The notes under the pieces: generated by a model
Told to the model about the DNA's origin: nothing
Seen by the model: the letters and a program-made list of their open reading frames with translations, nothing else
The model's database searches: none
Source: Planctomicrobium sp051465645
Lineage (GTDB): Bacteria; Planctomycetota; Planctomycetia; Planctomycetales; Planctomycetaceae
DNA length: 64,000 bases
Direction of reading: 5' to 3'
Assembly: GCF_051465645.1 (NCBI RefSeq)
Contig: NZ_CP195790.1
Coordinates: 5,270,001 to 5,334,000 of the forward strand
Made by a program: the position numbers and the translations under genes
Shown: positions 1 to 9,975 of the stretch, in pieces
Position numbering within the stretch: position 1 is the stretch's first letter
How the letters are laid out: every line of letters starts with the position of its first letter

Positions 1-710
1 CGGTCCTGTTCGGAAAGGAACACGCGTTTGCAGACGACGGTTTCCAGAACCTTCGTCCAGTCTCCGTCAAACTGTTCAAGTCGCTGTTGAAAGTACCATC
101 GCGAGAGAGGGCAGACCTGACCTTCGATCTCAATGTCGTAGCCATGTTCGGTACGACCTTCATTGAGCTTCGCTGCGATTTCTGCACGTGCTTCAACAGG
201 GATCAGAAGCAGCGGCTCGCAGTTCATTGGATCCCAGGTAATGGAGCCGTCATCTTCTTTCCATCCGAAGGTATAGAGAGCTCCTTCATCGGTACGGCTA
301 TATCGTTCCAGTCCGCGTTTCAGCAGTCTCGCGATTGTTGACTTGGAACTTCCGACAGGACCATGCAGCAAGAGAACCCGACGTTCTGTTCCGTACTTCA
401 AAGCTGCGGACCGAAAGACATTGACGAGTTCCATCAACGTTCTGGTCAAACCGAAAATCGCGTCTTCACCATCATTATGCGGGTCGTCAAAGAACCGGTA
501 GCGGACCTGATCTTTTTTACCTTCTACGGTGTAATGTCCGTCCGCCAGAATCATGTCATAGAGACGCTGGTAAGACGTTCTGGCAATCGCTGGAGTGGCT
601 TTCACCAGATCCAGATATTCGGCGAAAGCCCCTTGCCAGTGGCTGTGCCGAAATTGTTCTTTGTTCTGCTTTAAGGAGAACTGATCAAGGAGAGTATGGC
701 CATTGGTCAT
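1..710 (-). CDS. prkA: PrkA-family serine protein kinase, N-terminal part (cut by window edge)
   Basis: The minus-strand frame is open from an ATG at 710 to the window edge, about 236 codons. PrkA kinases couple an AAA+ type N-terminal module to a C-terminal kinase domain and act in stress and sporulation signalling. A Walker A P-loop (LLHGPVGSSKST) lies near residue 122, and the flanking blocks (SYQRLYDMI, RYRFFDDPH, TFGWKEDD, MNCEPLLLIP) follow the PrkA AAA module. The C-terminal kinase domain is outside the window. No clear ribosome binding site precedes the ATG. The family call is firm; the physiological role here is inferred. Confidence 0.88.
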   Translation of the reverse strand, partial: MTNGHTLLDQFSLKQNKEQFRHSHWQGAFAEYLDLVKATPAIARTSYQRLYDMILADGHYTVEGKKDQVRYRFFDDPHNDGEDAIFGLTRTLMELVNVFRSAALKYGTERRVLLLHGPVGSSKSTIARLLKRGLERYSRTDEGALYTFGWKEDDGSITWDPMNCEPLLLIPVEARAEIAAKLNEGRTEHGYDIEIEGQVCPLSRWYFQQRLEQFDGDWTKVLETVVCKRVFLSEQD

Positions 711-1774
711 GGATATCACTTCCAGTTGTGCATGACAGCGACGGGCCGGGAGGGAACCAATTCAAATCGTGGCTTTTTCCATTGAATGAAGTGGCGTGAA
801 TCCAGTGATTGATAAAGACGGGGCGAAGAAAAGAACCTGAGCGAAGACGGTTAACCCGTTCCTGACCAGTTGCTGGATTGCCAAAGGATCGGTGTGAGCG
901 CTGGAGGCAGTTCGAGTCGAGGTTCGAACTGCCCCAGTTGACCTTGCGGTCCTGACTTGTGCAGGCGGAATTTCCTATGTCATTCCGAGATAAGACACCC
1001 GGCCTGCGATTTCCTGAATATGAACGGTCGGCTTCATTAGAGTGAGCAGTCTGCTCAGTGCCAGACCGGATCGCTCTAATGTGTTGAGAGACGAATTAGG
1101 TTCAGGTCGCGGTTGAAAACGATCGTCGAATTTAAGAACTCGTGCGACAGTCGCCGCGACTTCGATTCAATCAGTGTTTCAAGGCTTGAGTGAGGAGGCT
1201 TTCTGGTTCAGCAAAGCCTCGTCTGTCCACGACTATTATCACGGGGCATGTGCCGCAGGCAAGACCAGTTCTGAATGGAACCTCGTCACTATTTGAGGCG
1301 CTGGTCAGTCTGTAAGGAGGATGTTGGACGTCTTGATCCTTTCGATTCTTCGACCTGAATCGCTGAAAATCGGCACTTTTTGCTGAAGAGACGTTTCTTA
1401 AAAGCAAATCGGCTGCTTGTGTCCGGCTGTTTGAACTGCGGCTTTTTTGCGTATGGATAAGGACTTACGTTCACTCGCCTGTCAGCATCGATTGCATTTT
1501 TTACGCGCGCCTGATTCTTTGGTTCGTAACCGGCAATTTTGTGTTGCCTGAAAATGAAAGCCTTGGTTACGTTCCCGCTCCCTTCAAGTATCTCTCTGGT
1601 CATGCAGGTCTTACTCAAGTCCCTGTCTGGCTGTATCCCGTTCGGGCAACGTGTCCATGTCTCCGCCATTCGAATTGTGAACTGGCGGAAACATGGTGGC
1701 ATGTTTCACACCACTTTTCTGTTAACTCCTGGTTTGCTCCTGTTCGGCACTCGTCGACTTCGGAAAGGCTTCCG
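711..1774. other. Long non-coding stretch
   Basis: About 1.06 kb between prkA and a small lipoprotein gene. The short open frames here overlap one another, lack family motifs and have no good ribosome binding sites. No tRNA, strong terminator hairpin or repeat was seen. It must contain the promoter of prkA. Confidence 0.5.
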
Positions 1775-1945
1775 ATGCGATCCGCATTACTACTTCTTGT
1801 TCTCATCTGCAGCTCAACAGGTTGCACAATGATGGAGAACCTGAAGCCGCATCAGTTGTGGAAACTGAATCGTCAGAAAGCTCCGACAAGCGAGAGCGCT
1901 GATAGCTATTTCAGCATCCCAGCTGAGCCAGTTTCAGCGGACTGA
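1775..1945 (+). CDS. Small lipoprotein (56 aa)
   Basis: The protein opens with a hydrophobic signal (MRSALLLLVLICSSTGC) ending in a lipobox-like STGC, so it is probably lipidated on Cys17 and anchored in a membrane. The mature part is only about 40 residues and polar. The ATG at 1775 was chosen because a GGAAAGG lies 6 bases upstream; the same frame extends further up but would bury the signal peptide. It precedes the L,D-transpeptidase gene on the same strand, which suggests an envelope role. No family recognised. Confidence 0.6.
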   Translation: MRSALLLLVLICSSTGCTMMENLKPHQLWKLNRQKAPTSESADSYFSIPAEPVSAD

Positions 1946-2050
1946 TGAGTGTCGCGCATCTGTCAGTCTGCTAAGTGAGCCACGGTCAATTCCTCATTGT
2001 GTTTGTTCCGCTTATTTGAGTTCGTTCTGCAGTTCAGGAAATCAGACGTC

Positions 2051-3322
2051 ATGTTCGATCAGCGTCCACGTCGTCATCCCGTTCAAACGTTTCAGTTCTG
2101 GTTCATCGTCCTGTGCAGCTTCGGGATTGTGACCGCCTGGAAGCTCGATTTCTTTACGAGTGGAAGTTCGGTCTCGCCGACAGTGGGCAACGTCGAAGAA
2201 GAACCGATGCCGCCTCCTCCACGCGCATTGGCGAACCGGGAGATTGTCCGTCAGGCAGAGCCGGCTCCAGCGCAATCAGAGTCCAATGATTCTGTTGTCG
2301 TTCTGGAGGGGACCGTCGAACCGACGACTTCAGAGGATGTCTCTCAACTTGAGAAGGCAACTGCTCAAGAACCGATGGAAGCGCCTGCAGGTGATGCAGC
2401 TCCTGCCATCGGTCAGACAGCTATCGTCCAGACAGCATTTGTGCGACAGGCTCCTGCAGAACGTGCCGTGAACGCGGTTCGATCATCTGAAATGTATTCT
2501 TCATCATCCAGCGAGAGCGGCGTTGTGACTGCCGACGCGATTGATGACACCTCCGACGATCACGGCCAAGTGGTTCCTAAGCCACATGTTCGTTCTGTTG
2601 CCAAACCTGAAGGCGTGACAGGCGAAGTTCGACTCGAAGAGGCTGACCGTCTGGCTCAGGAAGGACGCGATGTCGAGGCTTTGCGTCTTTATTCCAAGTG
2701 GTACTGGACCCAACCTGATCAGCGTTCGAAGTTTTTTGATCGCATGAATCTGTTGGCAGGGAAAATCTACTTCCAGCCGCAGCAGCACTATCTCGAACCG
2801 TATGTCATGCAGTTTGGTGACCGATTTGAACAGATTGCTGCACGCTATCAGTTGTCTCCCCAGTATCTCGCTCGTTTGAATCGGATTGATGCAAGTCAAC
2901 TTCGAACCGGTCATGCGTTGAAGGTGTTGCAAGGGCCATTTTCTGCTGTGATTGATCTCAGCGATATGGATCTGACTGTTCACTCCAACGGGTACTACCT
3001 GGTCAGGATGAAGGTCGGCTTCGGTGCAAATGCCACCATCGAACAGGGAAGCTTCAAAGTCGTTGAGAAGATTGTGAATCCTCCGTTTCGCAGTATCGAA
3101 GGATCTGTTGCTGGTGGCGATCCAGAGAACCCATTGGGGACTCGGTTGCTGACGCTGAAGGATCATCAGGGCGAGAAGATTGATCTGGGAATTCATGGCA
3201 CGAACGAACCTGACATGATCGGCCAGACTGGCTCTCACGGTTGCATTCGTCTGAAAAATCGAGAGATGGAAGCCCTGTTCGACCTGGTTGTCGTTGGATC
3301 AGAAGTGGTTGTCAAACAGTAG
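2051..3322 (+). CDS. LysM and L,D-transpeptidase (YkuD) domain protein
   Basis: A 423-aa membrane-anchored envelope enzyme. One N-terminal transmembrane segment (FWFIVLCSFGIVTAW, about residues 17-31) is followed by a long low-complexity Ser/Glu/Pro linker. A LysM-like module follows around 258-298, then a YkuD domain. The catalytic signature is SHGCIRL with an upstream HGTNEP, giving the Cys nucleophile and His of L,D-transpeptidases, which form 3-3 peptidoglycan cross-links or attach proteins to peptidoglycan. The ATG at 2051 is preferred over an in-frame start at 1997 because it sits just before the basic/TM anchor. Planctomycetes do contain peptidoglycan, so the function is plausible. Confidence 0.85.
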   Translation: MFDQRPRRHPVQTFQFWFIVLCSFGIVTAWKLDFFTSGSSVSPTVGNVEEEPMPPPPRALANREIVRQAEPAPAQSESNDSVVVLEGTVEPTTSEDVSQLEKATAQEPMEAPAGDAAPAIGQTAIVQTAFVRQAPAERAVNAVRSSEMYSSSSSESGVVTADAIDDTSDDHGQVVPKPHVRSVAKPEGVTGEVRLEEADRLAQEGRDVEALRLYSKWYWTQPDQRSKFFDRMNLLAGKIYFQPQQHYLEPYVMQFGDRFEQIAARYQLSPQYLARLNRIDASQLRTGHALKVLQGPFSAVIDLSDMDLTVHSNGYYLVRMKVGFGANATIEQGSFKVVEKIVNPPFRSIEGSVAGGDPENPLGTRLLTLKDHQGEKIDLGIHGTNEPDMIGQTGSHGCIRLKNREMEALFDLVVVGSEVVVKQ

Positions 3323-3384
3323 ACTGAACGGCCGTCTCGTGCTGTTTGATTAACGCAAATTCGAATCATCTTCAGGCGGTGTGT

Positions 3385-4272
3385 CTACGGGCACTCCGCC
3401 TGAATTGCTTCTCGGTAAGCCTTCTGCAACTGCTTCACAATCGGACCCGGTTGGCTGAGCCGATTGCCTTTATTCGCATTGCCAATGACGATGTCGTCGA
3501 CCTGAATGATCGGCATGAGTTCAGTGCTGGTTCCAGTGATGAAAAGTTCATCAATGGAGCTCAGATCGTCGCGGTGAAGTTGGCCTTCGATGATGGGAAT
3601 GTTTTGTGATTGCGCGAGCCGAAAAATGAGCTTACGTGTAATCCCAGGGAGAATGTGAAGACCCAACGGAGTTGTCTGAATCGCTCCGTCGCGGACAGCA
3701 AACAAACTGGTATGGGTGCCTTCAATGAGGACACCGTCCGGGTCCATGAAAATCGCTTCATCGCAGCCTGCGGCTTTGGCCTGTTCGGCTCCCAGACAGT
3801 TGGCGAGCAGGTTGGTGCTCTTGATGTCGCAGCGTTTCCAGCGAATGTCCGGAATCAGGATCGCCGTTCCGCCATTCTCACGCTTTGCGACATAGGGATC
3901 GCGGAATTCCTGAACATAGACGAGCTCATTCGGACTGACAGCAGAGGAGGGGAATGTGTGAGTCCGCTTGGCTTCGCCTCTGGTGATCTGAAAATAGATC
4001 GTCGCTTCCTGATGGCCACACTGAGCGAGTGTTTTGAGCGCGCGTTCGGCCATCACGGATTTGTCTGAGTGAATTTGCAGTTTTTTGAGGTTGCGCCCAA
4101 TCCGGTCAATGTGATCTTGAAACAGAAAAGGGCGACCACGGTAGACCCGAATCACTTCGTAGATCGCGTCCCCGAAGAGAAATCCTCGATCGAGTACGGA
4201 GACTCGGACGTCGAGCAGCGGCATCTCAACGCCGTTCCAGTTTGCCAGAGCCTGTTGGACCGATTCATCCAT
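3385..4272 (-). CDS. Class IV PLP aminotransferase, D-amino-acid transaminase-like
   Basis: A fold-type IV aminotransferase of 295 aa. It has VSVLDRGFLFGDAIYEVIRVYRG near the N-terminus and the PLP-lysine motif RCDIKSTNLL, which is typical of D-amino-acid transaminases, although branched-chain transaminase IlvE and aminodeoxychorismate lyase share the fold. EGTHTSLFAV and LPGITR are the other family blocks. The likely reaction is D-alanine + 2-oxoglutarate to pyruvate + D-glutamate, supplying peptidoglycan precursors. This fits the neighbouring L,D-transpeptidase and MurJ genes. A GTG at 4290 is an alternative start; neither has a clear ribosome binding site. Confidence 0.82.
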   Translation of the reverse strand: MDESVQQALANWNGVEMPLLDVRVSVLDRGFLFGDAIYEVIRVYRGRPFLFQDHIDRIGRNLKKLQIHSDKSVMAERALKTLAQCGHQEATIYFQITRGEAKRTHTFPSSAVSPNELVYVQEFRDPYVAKRENGGTAILIPDIRWKRCDIKSTNLLANCLGAEQAKAAGCDEAIFMDPDGVLIEGTHTSLFAVRDGAIQTTPLGLHILPGITRKLIFRLAQSQNIPIIEGQLHRDDLSSIDELFITGTSTELMPIIQVDDIVIGNANKGNRLSQPGPIVKQLQKAYREAIQAECP

Positions 4273-4320
4273 TGTGGAATTCAGATTCACGACGTTGGCC
4301 TCAAAAGTTGGAGTTGAACG

Positions 4321-6036
4321 CTATTTTCTCAACAGGAATTCTTCCAGTTCCGTCATGCCCGTCAATTTTGCAGCAGTCCAATAGACAGCGGAACCGACGA
4401 CACAGGGGATTCCAAGGGCAATGAGTTTCGTCAGCAGATCTGTCGGGACAGGGGCGAACGGCATTGTCGCAAAACATGCAATGGTCATGACAGCGGTACA
4501 GACAATGCCCTTCATCAGGGTAATTGAAATTGCTCGCCAGTTCAGAGGACCAACGTGGTTGTTTAATTTCCACAACGTAACCAGACAGAGGAGGCCGCTG
4601 GTGATGATGCTTCCAAGGGCAATGCCGATCCCGCCGACGAACCAGATCAGAGTGAGATTCAGAATCTGATTTACGCCCAGAAAGAGCAACCCGAGCCGCA
4701 TTGGTGTTTGCCGGTCACCAGTGGCGTACCAGGCGCGATTGAGAATCGCAATTCCGATACTGCTCCAGACTCCTGCGGAATAGATTCCGATCATTTGAGA
4801 GGCGAACATCGCGTCTCGATCACTGAATTCGCCCCAGCGGAACAAGGCGATTGTCAACGGCCAGGCGATCAGGTAGAGACCCACGCTCGCAGGAATTCCA
4901 ATCGCAATCACAATGCGGATTCCACGACTGAGATCGGCGCGGAGAAGATCCATTTCACCCCGTTGCGCGTGCTGAGTCAAAATCGGGTAGAGCACTGTGC
5001 CGAGGGCTACTCCGAAGACTCCCAGTGGAAACTGCAGCATGCGCTGGCCCAGATAGATGGCTGCTGCGGTCCCGGCCTCAAGCATTGGGGAGATACCAAA
5101 CGATTCGCACCATGCCTGACTTCCATCATCAGGCTGTGCCAGCCCCCAGGCAAGAAGGCTGTCGAAGATGGCGCTCGCCTGAAGGACGGACATGCCGATC
5201 AGCACTGGGACCATCGCGGAAATGATTTCTCGCACATTTGCCCAGCCAGTGGACCAGTGTCGAACGAGCCCGATGCCTTGTCGATGGAGGATTCTCAGTG
5301 GAATCAACAGTTGAATGATACCGGCCAGACTGACAGTGCCAGCGAGGATTTTAGATTGTGTCTCCTGACTGAAGTGACTGCTGCTTAAACAGGCCATCAC
5401 TGACAGGAGAATGACGTTCAGAACGACCGGAATCAGTGCCGGCCAGAGGAACTGTCGTTGTGCATGCAGCGTTGCACAGAACAACGCCGCCAGACAGATG
5501 GTCAACGAGTAAGGCAGCATCAACGCCAGCAGGTCGAGCAATAACGCAGTCGATTCACTAACGGATGCTGTGAGTCGAACAATTCCGATTCCAAGTTCTG
5601 CCAGAGAAATCGAGATGGTCAATGTTACAGCCAGAAGGATGGCCGTCAGTGTCAGCAGTTCCCTGGCGGCCTCCATTCCATGTCGATCACGACTCCGAAT
5701 GAAGACTGGAAGAAAGGCGGTACTCAAAGCCCCTTCGCCGAGAAGCTGTCGAGAAAGGTTCGGAATACGAAAGGCGACGACAAACGCATCAAAGATTGTC
5801 CCAGCCCCGAACAGGGTCGTCATGCCAATGTCGCGGAACAACCCCATCAGCCGCGAGAGCAGGGTGCCCAGGCTGACCAGCCGCAAGTTGGACATCACTC
5901 CCTGAGTTCCGTTTGACGCGTCAGATGCCGCAGTCGATTCTGAACCGGTTGACAGCGACGCGGAACGATCTGGGATTGTTTCGGACAAAACGGAACCTTG
6001 ATTGATCGGGTTGCAACCTGTCCCTGCACGCCGCAT
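4321..6036 (-). CDS. murJ: MurJ/MviN-type lipid II flippase
   Basis: An integral membrane protein of the MOP exporter superfamily that flips lipid-linked peptidoglycan precursor across the cytoplasmic membrane. About 14 hydrophobic segments are visible. The family start block is SLGTLLSRLMGLFRDIGMTTLFGAG, followed by FVVAFRIPNLSRQLLGEGALSTAFLPVF. The ATG at 6036 gives a 47-residue hydrophilic N-terminal extension; an ATG at 5895, just after GGGAG, would give the usual family length and is a real alternative. It lies 48 bp upstream of the aminotransferase on the same strand, so the two may be co-transcribed. Confidence 0.93.
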   Translation of the reverse strand: MRRAGTGCNPINQGSVLSETIPDRSASLSTGSESTAASDASNGTQGVMSNLRLVSLGTLLSRLMGLFRDIGMTTLFGAGTIFDAFVVAFRIPNLSRQLLGEGALSTAFLPVFIRSRDRHGMEAARELLTLTAILLAVTLTISISLAELGIGIVRLTASVSESTALLLDLLALMLPYSLTICLAALFCATLHAQRQFLWPALIPVVLNVILLSVMACLSSSHFSQETQSKILAGTVSLAGIIQLLIPLRILHRQGIGLVRHWSTGWANVREIISAMVPVLIGMSVLQASAIFDSLLAWGLAQPDDGSQAWCESFGISPMLEAGTAAAIYLGQRMLQFPLGVFGVALGTVLYPILTQHAQRGEMDLLRADLSRGIRIVIAIGIPASVGLYLIAWPLTIALFRWGEFSDRDAMFASQMIGIYSAGVWSSIGIAILNRAWYATGDRQTPMRLGLLFLGVNQILNLTLIWFVGGIGIALGSIITSGLLCLVTLWKLNNHVGPLNWRAISITLMKGIVCTAVMTIACFATMPFAPVPTDLLTKLIALGIPCVVGSAVYWTAAKLTGMTELEEFLLRK

Positions 6037-6356
6037 GGGCTTATTCAAAAACCACTCGGGATGCCTCCGGTTTCGAGGCGAACCTTAACAGATTTCTGTC
6101 CTGTTTTCTTGTGGCGTATCCGACAAGTCGATTTCCAGCTACTCCATTGGAGTCTGGCTGCGGTTTAGCGATTGCTGAAATGAGGACGGGCAGAAGTGGA
6201 ATGATTTTGAATGAGTCTTCAAAGCTCCTCCATGTGATATCTCAATCGTAAAAACTCACTACAATACAGCCGTTCGTTTCAGCTCATGATTCCTGTTCCT
6301 GATTTCTGCTCAGGATCGTGGCCGCTGCTGCTTTAATTCGATCAAAAGGAACGTCC

Positions 6357-6932
6357 ATGTCTCAACTTGATGTCATACATGTGGAATCGGATCTGGCGAC
6401 ACTGATCCGCACCCGTCGGACGATCAATGATTATCGACCGGAAGTTCCTCCGCAGGAACTCGTGTTGCAGGCGATCGAGCTGGCACGCTGGGCACCAAAT
6501 CACAAGCTGACTGAACCTTGGCGTTTTCACCTGATTGGCAAACAGACTGCGAATGAAATTGTGGAACTCAGTGCCCGTCAATTGGAAGCGGAGAAGGGCG
6601 CGGAAGCAGCAGCAACCCGTCGGTCAAAGTGGTCTCAGATCCCTGGATGGCTGTTTGTGACCTGTCAGGCATCTGCCGATCCGGTTCGCGATCGCGAGAA
6701 TTACGCGGCAGTCAGCTGTGCGATTCAGAATCTGACGCTGTTTTTGTGGCAACAGGGGATCGGCTCGAAGTGGTCGACCGGCCCGATTTTGCAGCATCCG
6801 GCATTCAATGAGTTGCTGAAGATTGACCCCAGCACTGAGAAAATGGTCGGGATGATCTGGTATGGTTATCCTTTGACTCAGCCTGCAGGGAAACGACGTC
6901 CGGTGTCTGATGTCACTGTTATTCACCCGTAA
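6357..6932 (+). CDS. Nitroreductase family protein
   Basis: A 191-aa flavin-dependent oxidoreductase of the nitroreductase superfamily, probably FMN-binding and using NAD(P)H. Family features are the N-terminal RTRRTINDYRPE (FMN phosphate-binding Arg cluster), the ARWAPNHKLTEPWRF block, and the C-terminal Gly-rich region near GIGSKWSTGP. It resembles the compact YdjA-like group. The ATG at 6357 is preferred because AAGGAA lies 6 bases upstream; an in-frame start at 6318 lacks one. The substrate is unknown. Confidence 0.85.
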   Translation: MSQLDVIHVESDLATLIRTRRTINDYRPEVPPQELVLQAIELARWAPNHKLTEPWRFHLIGKQTANEIVELSARQLEAEKGAEAAATRRSKWSQIPGWLFVTCQASADPVRDRENYAAVSCAIQNLTLFLWQQGIGSKWSTGPILQHPAFNELLKIDPSTEKMVGMIWYGYPLTQPAGKRRPVSDVTVIHP

Positions 6933-7047
6933 ATTTCTGCGGGATTCCCACGGTATTTCCTGCGAGTTTCGTCCCTGTTCTATTTTGTTCCTGTCTTTGG
7001 ATCGCCGTCGGCGCAAGTTGATTGCTCGCCGGCCAGATGAATTGCCC

Positions 7048-7788
7048 ATGACTTCCTCATTGAAACTGACCAATCCTCATAGTGTTCTGGCTGCACTTCA
7101 GACTCGTCCGGAGGATGTGTTGGAGGTCCATGCGAGCCCTGCCAAGAGCAATGAAGGGTGGCAACGAGTCATTGAAGAAGCGAGAGTGCTGCGAATTGCA
7201 GTACGCGAGCCATTGGTGAACCGCGAACATGGTGGTCGACGGTTGAACAAAGAGGGAGGACGCGTTGGAAATACGTTCGCAGTGGTGCGTGAGCGTTCAG
7301 GGATCCCGTTGAGTGATTTGTTCACTCCGGCCGTCCCACGCGGGATCTGGCTGGCCTTCGATCAGCTCCAGGATCCCCATAATGTCGGGGCGGTATTTCG
7401 TACGGCTGCTTTCTTCGGGATTCAGGGGATCATGTTGACCGTCGACCGATCCGCTCCGTTATCGTCCACCGTGTATGATGTTGCTTCAGGCGGAGTCGAA
7501 TACGTTCCATTTACCCTGCAGACGAATCTTGCACGTGGGATTGATGTTGCGAAGCAAAACGACATGTGGGTTCTGGGAAGCTCTGAGCATGCAGAGATGA
7601 ACTTGAACGACGTGGATCGAGATCGTCGTTGGCTCGTCGTAATTGGTAATGAAGAAAGAGGGTTACGACGATTAACATTAGACCGGTGTGATCAGGTCTG
7701 TCAGATTCCCCCGGCCGGAAAGGTCGACTCACTGAATGTCTCGGTCGCGGCTGGAATTCTGATGGCCAGTCTGTCGAGGGATTCGTAA
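7048..7788 (+). CDS. rlmB: SpoU/TrmH-family RNA 2'-O-methyltransferase, RlmB-like
   Basis: A SPOUT-class SAM-dependent methyltransferase of 246 aa. The N-terminal substrate-binding region includes NPHSVLAALQ. The three trefoil-knot motifs are present: FDQLQDPHNVGAVFRTAAFFG, LVVIGNEERGLRR and IPPAGKVDSLNVSVAAGILM. RlmB methylates G2251 of 23S rRNA in E. coli; related TrmH and RlmH-type enzymes share the motifs, so the exact target is inferred. The ATG at 7048 matches the family N-terminus; upstream in-frame codons overlap the end of the nitroreductase gene and look non-coding. Confidence 0.85.
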   Translation: MTSSLKLTNPHSVLAALQTRPEDVLEVHASPAKSNEGWQRVIEEARVLRIAVREPLVNREHGGRRLNKEGGRVGNTFAVVRERSGIPLSDLFTPAVPRGIWLAFDQLQDPHNVGAVFRTAAFFGIQGIMLTVDRSAPLSSTVYDVASGGVEYVPFTLQTNLARGIDVAKQNDMWVLGSSEHAEMNLNDVDRDRRWLVVIGNEERGLRRLTLDRCDQVCQIPPAGKVDSLNVSVAAGILMASLSRDS

Positions 7789-7990
7789 GTTCTTTCGAGT
7801 TCGGATGATAGATAAATTGTTTTCCTGCGACTTCCCGAAACGTTCGAACCGAATCCATAAGGATTTGTGGGAAACGAAATCAAATTCCGGGAAGGCTGAT
7901 TCCTGATTTTCTTGGGTGAACCGGGATTCTGGAGGAGCAGGGGGGAAATTTAGGTTGAATTCAGGTGGGGGAAAGTGGATCTCCCACTGA

Positions 7991-8230
7991 TCAGCTGTGT
8001 GCGGGTTCGTGGTTTTTATGAGAATTTTCGCACTCATCGATGATCTCGCGAGCGGCTTCGAAGTCGGATGACAGAACGAGCAGCCGACACTGCAAAATCC
8101 CGCTTAATCCAGCCTGTAACTCGTTTTCAAGAGCACACCGGATTCCAGATTCTTCGAGTGCGATACGAATGACTTCTGCTCTGCCAATGTCTGAGGACTT
8201 GTAGATTGGAATGAGGAGTTCTTCTGCCAT
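7991..8230 (-). CDS. DUF2007-like small protein
   Basis: A 79-aa protein resembling the DUF2007 putative signal-transducing family, which has a small ferredoxin-like fold with a YKSSDIGRAEVIRIALEESGIRC opening and a middle VLSSDFEAAREII. The ATG at 8230 is supported by GGAG 8 bases upstream and by the position of the conserved block. Members are often encoded singly in planctomycetes. The molecular function is unknown. Confidence 0.7.
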   Translation of the reverse strand: MAEELLIPIYKSSDIGRAEVIRIALEESGIRCALENELQAGLSGILQCRLLVLSSDFEAAREIIDECENSHKNHEPAHS

Positions 8231-8495
8231 GATGCTTTCTCCATCAGAAGTTGCATGGGACTTCGTCGTTATAGCGAACTGGTTGTAACACGGTTTGATT
8301 GGATATGATGGGGAAGATATTTTCTTCTGGAGCAACCGGATTCAGCCGTGACCAAAGGACGGGTTTCTTCCTGCGATATGCCGAAAGGCAAACATTGTGC
8401 CAATTTGGCTCACTTTGTTGTGGGAATTGAAATTCGATTTGACTGGTCGTGAATGAGATCTCTCATTTGATGGCTGACCAAAGGGTGGATCTGTC

Positions 8496-9803
8496 ATGTA
8501 TTTAAGAATGGCCAGACGTCTCCTAGTTGAGACAGACAAACGCCTGCTTTGGAAATTATTCTGGAATATGGGAGTCAAAGGGACTCTGTCTGTTCAGAGG
8601 TTTAAGAGGAAATTGAAGAAGGGGCATGTCTTTCCACCCTTCATTTACATTTCCGTAATTAATTCTTGCAATCTGAGATGTCAGGGGTGCTGGGTCGATG
8701 TGGCTGCAAAACAGCAGACCATTGACCTCGAAGCCATGAACCGGCTGATCAATGAAGCTAAGGCAGAAGGGAACGTGTTCTTCGGGATTGTCGGCGGAGA
8801 ACCGTTCATGCATCCTGAATTACTAGAGATTCTGGCCGCCCATCCAGACTGCTACTTTCAGGTCTTCACCAATGGGCACTTCATTACAGATGAAGTTGCG
8901 AAGCGTTTGCGGAAGCTTGGAAACGTGACGCCTCTGGTCAGCATTGAAGGCTCGGAGATCATCAGCGACGAGCGGCGTGGGCGAAAGAATGTCTGGTCGA
9001 AGTCGATGCAGGGGGTTCAGAACTGTCTGAACAATCGCGTGTTTACTGGTGTCTGTACGAGCGTTTGTCAGACCAATATTGATGATCTGGTGAACGAAAA
9101 ATGGGTCGATCGGCTAATTGAACTCGGGGTGTTGTACACCTGGTTTCACGTCTATCGACCAATGGGCCCAGAGGCGTCGCCTGAGTTGTGTCTGACCGCT
9201 GAACAGCAGTTGAAGATCCGGAAGTTCGTCGTCGACATGCGCGTGAAAAAGCCGATCGTCTTCGTCGATGCATATGCGGATCATCAAGGGCAGGCATTGT
9301 GTCCCGCTGCGACCGGAATCACACATCACATCAATCCGTGGGGCGGGATTGAGCCGTGTCCAATCATTCAGTTCACCACGGATAACATCCACGACAAGAC
9401 AAAGACGCTGGCAGACAAAATCAATTCTCCATTCCTGAATGATTTCCGTGAGCTTGCCAGAGAAACGACTCGCGGTTGCATCGTCCTAGAGCGTCCGGAC
9501 CTGCTGGAAGCGCTGATTCAGAAGCATGGTGCAACCGACGGCACTGCACGCCAGACCGCACTCGCAGAATTGCAGGCGATGGATGTGCGGCCTTCTCAGT
9601 TCAATCCTGAGAACGCTGTTCCTGAAAGAAGTTGGGCGTACAAAATTGCGAAACGTCACTTCTTTAATGACTTCGGGGCCTATCAGGGGAGAGATCACTC
9701 AAGATATTCTGCCCCAGCTGTCCAGTCTCGACATGCGACTCAGCTTCCAGTGCCTCAACTTGTGCAATTACAGACAGGGCACGCCGAGAAGAATTCTCCG
9801 TGA
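8496..9803 (+). CDS. Radical SAM protein with SPASM-like C-terminus
   Basis: A 435-aa radical SAM enzyme. The 4Fe-4S signature CNLRCQGC lies near residues 56-63, followed by the SAM-binding GGEP (FGIVGGEPFMHPE). Further cysteines in CPAATG, EPCPII and RGCIVLERPD suggest an auxiliary cluster of the SPASM type. The substrate cannot be read from sequence: no precursor peptide or sugar gene lies beside it. It is monocistronic, flanked by an opposing DUF2007 gene and by truD 172 bp downstream. Confidence 0.8.
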   Translation: MYLRMARRLLVETDKRLLWKLFWNMGVKGTLSVQRFKRKLKKGHVFPPFIYISVINSCNLRCQGCWVDVAAKQQTIDLEAMNRLINEAKAEGNVFFGIVGGEPFMHPELLEILAAHPDCYFQVFTNGHFITDEVAKRLRKLGNVTPLVSIEGSEIISDERRGRKNVWSKSMQGVQNCLNNRVFTGVCTSVCQTNIDDLVNEKWVDRLIELGVLYTWFHVYRPMGPEASPELCLTAEQQLKIRKFVVDMRVKKPIVFVDAYADHQGQALCPAATGITHHINPWGGIEPCPIIQFTTDNIHDKTKTLADKINSPFLNDFRELARETTRGCIVLERPDLLEALIQKHGATDGTARQTALAELQAMDVRPSQFNPENAVPERSWAYKIAKRHFFNDFGAYQGRDHSRYSAPAVQSRHATQLPVPQLVQLQTGHAEKNSP

Positions 9804-9975
9804 GCCCAGGACATCCGGCGGCGAGTATCGGCCTCCCGGTGAGAAATGCAAAATTGCAAATGACTGATTGTTTCGCCGTCGGAATGCGAAACTGACATAA
9901 ATCCGCTATCGAGCAGAGCTCACTGTGCAGAGATGAAGCAGTGAATCTGCTGTCGTTGAGAATTGGTTTTCTTTT

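Noticed and set aside
2504..3238. A 244-codon minus-strand open frame antisense to the L,D-transpeptidase
   Set aside because: The SHGCIRL catalytic motif is on the plus strand.
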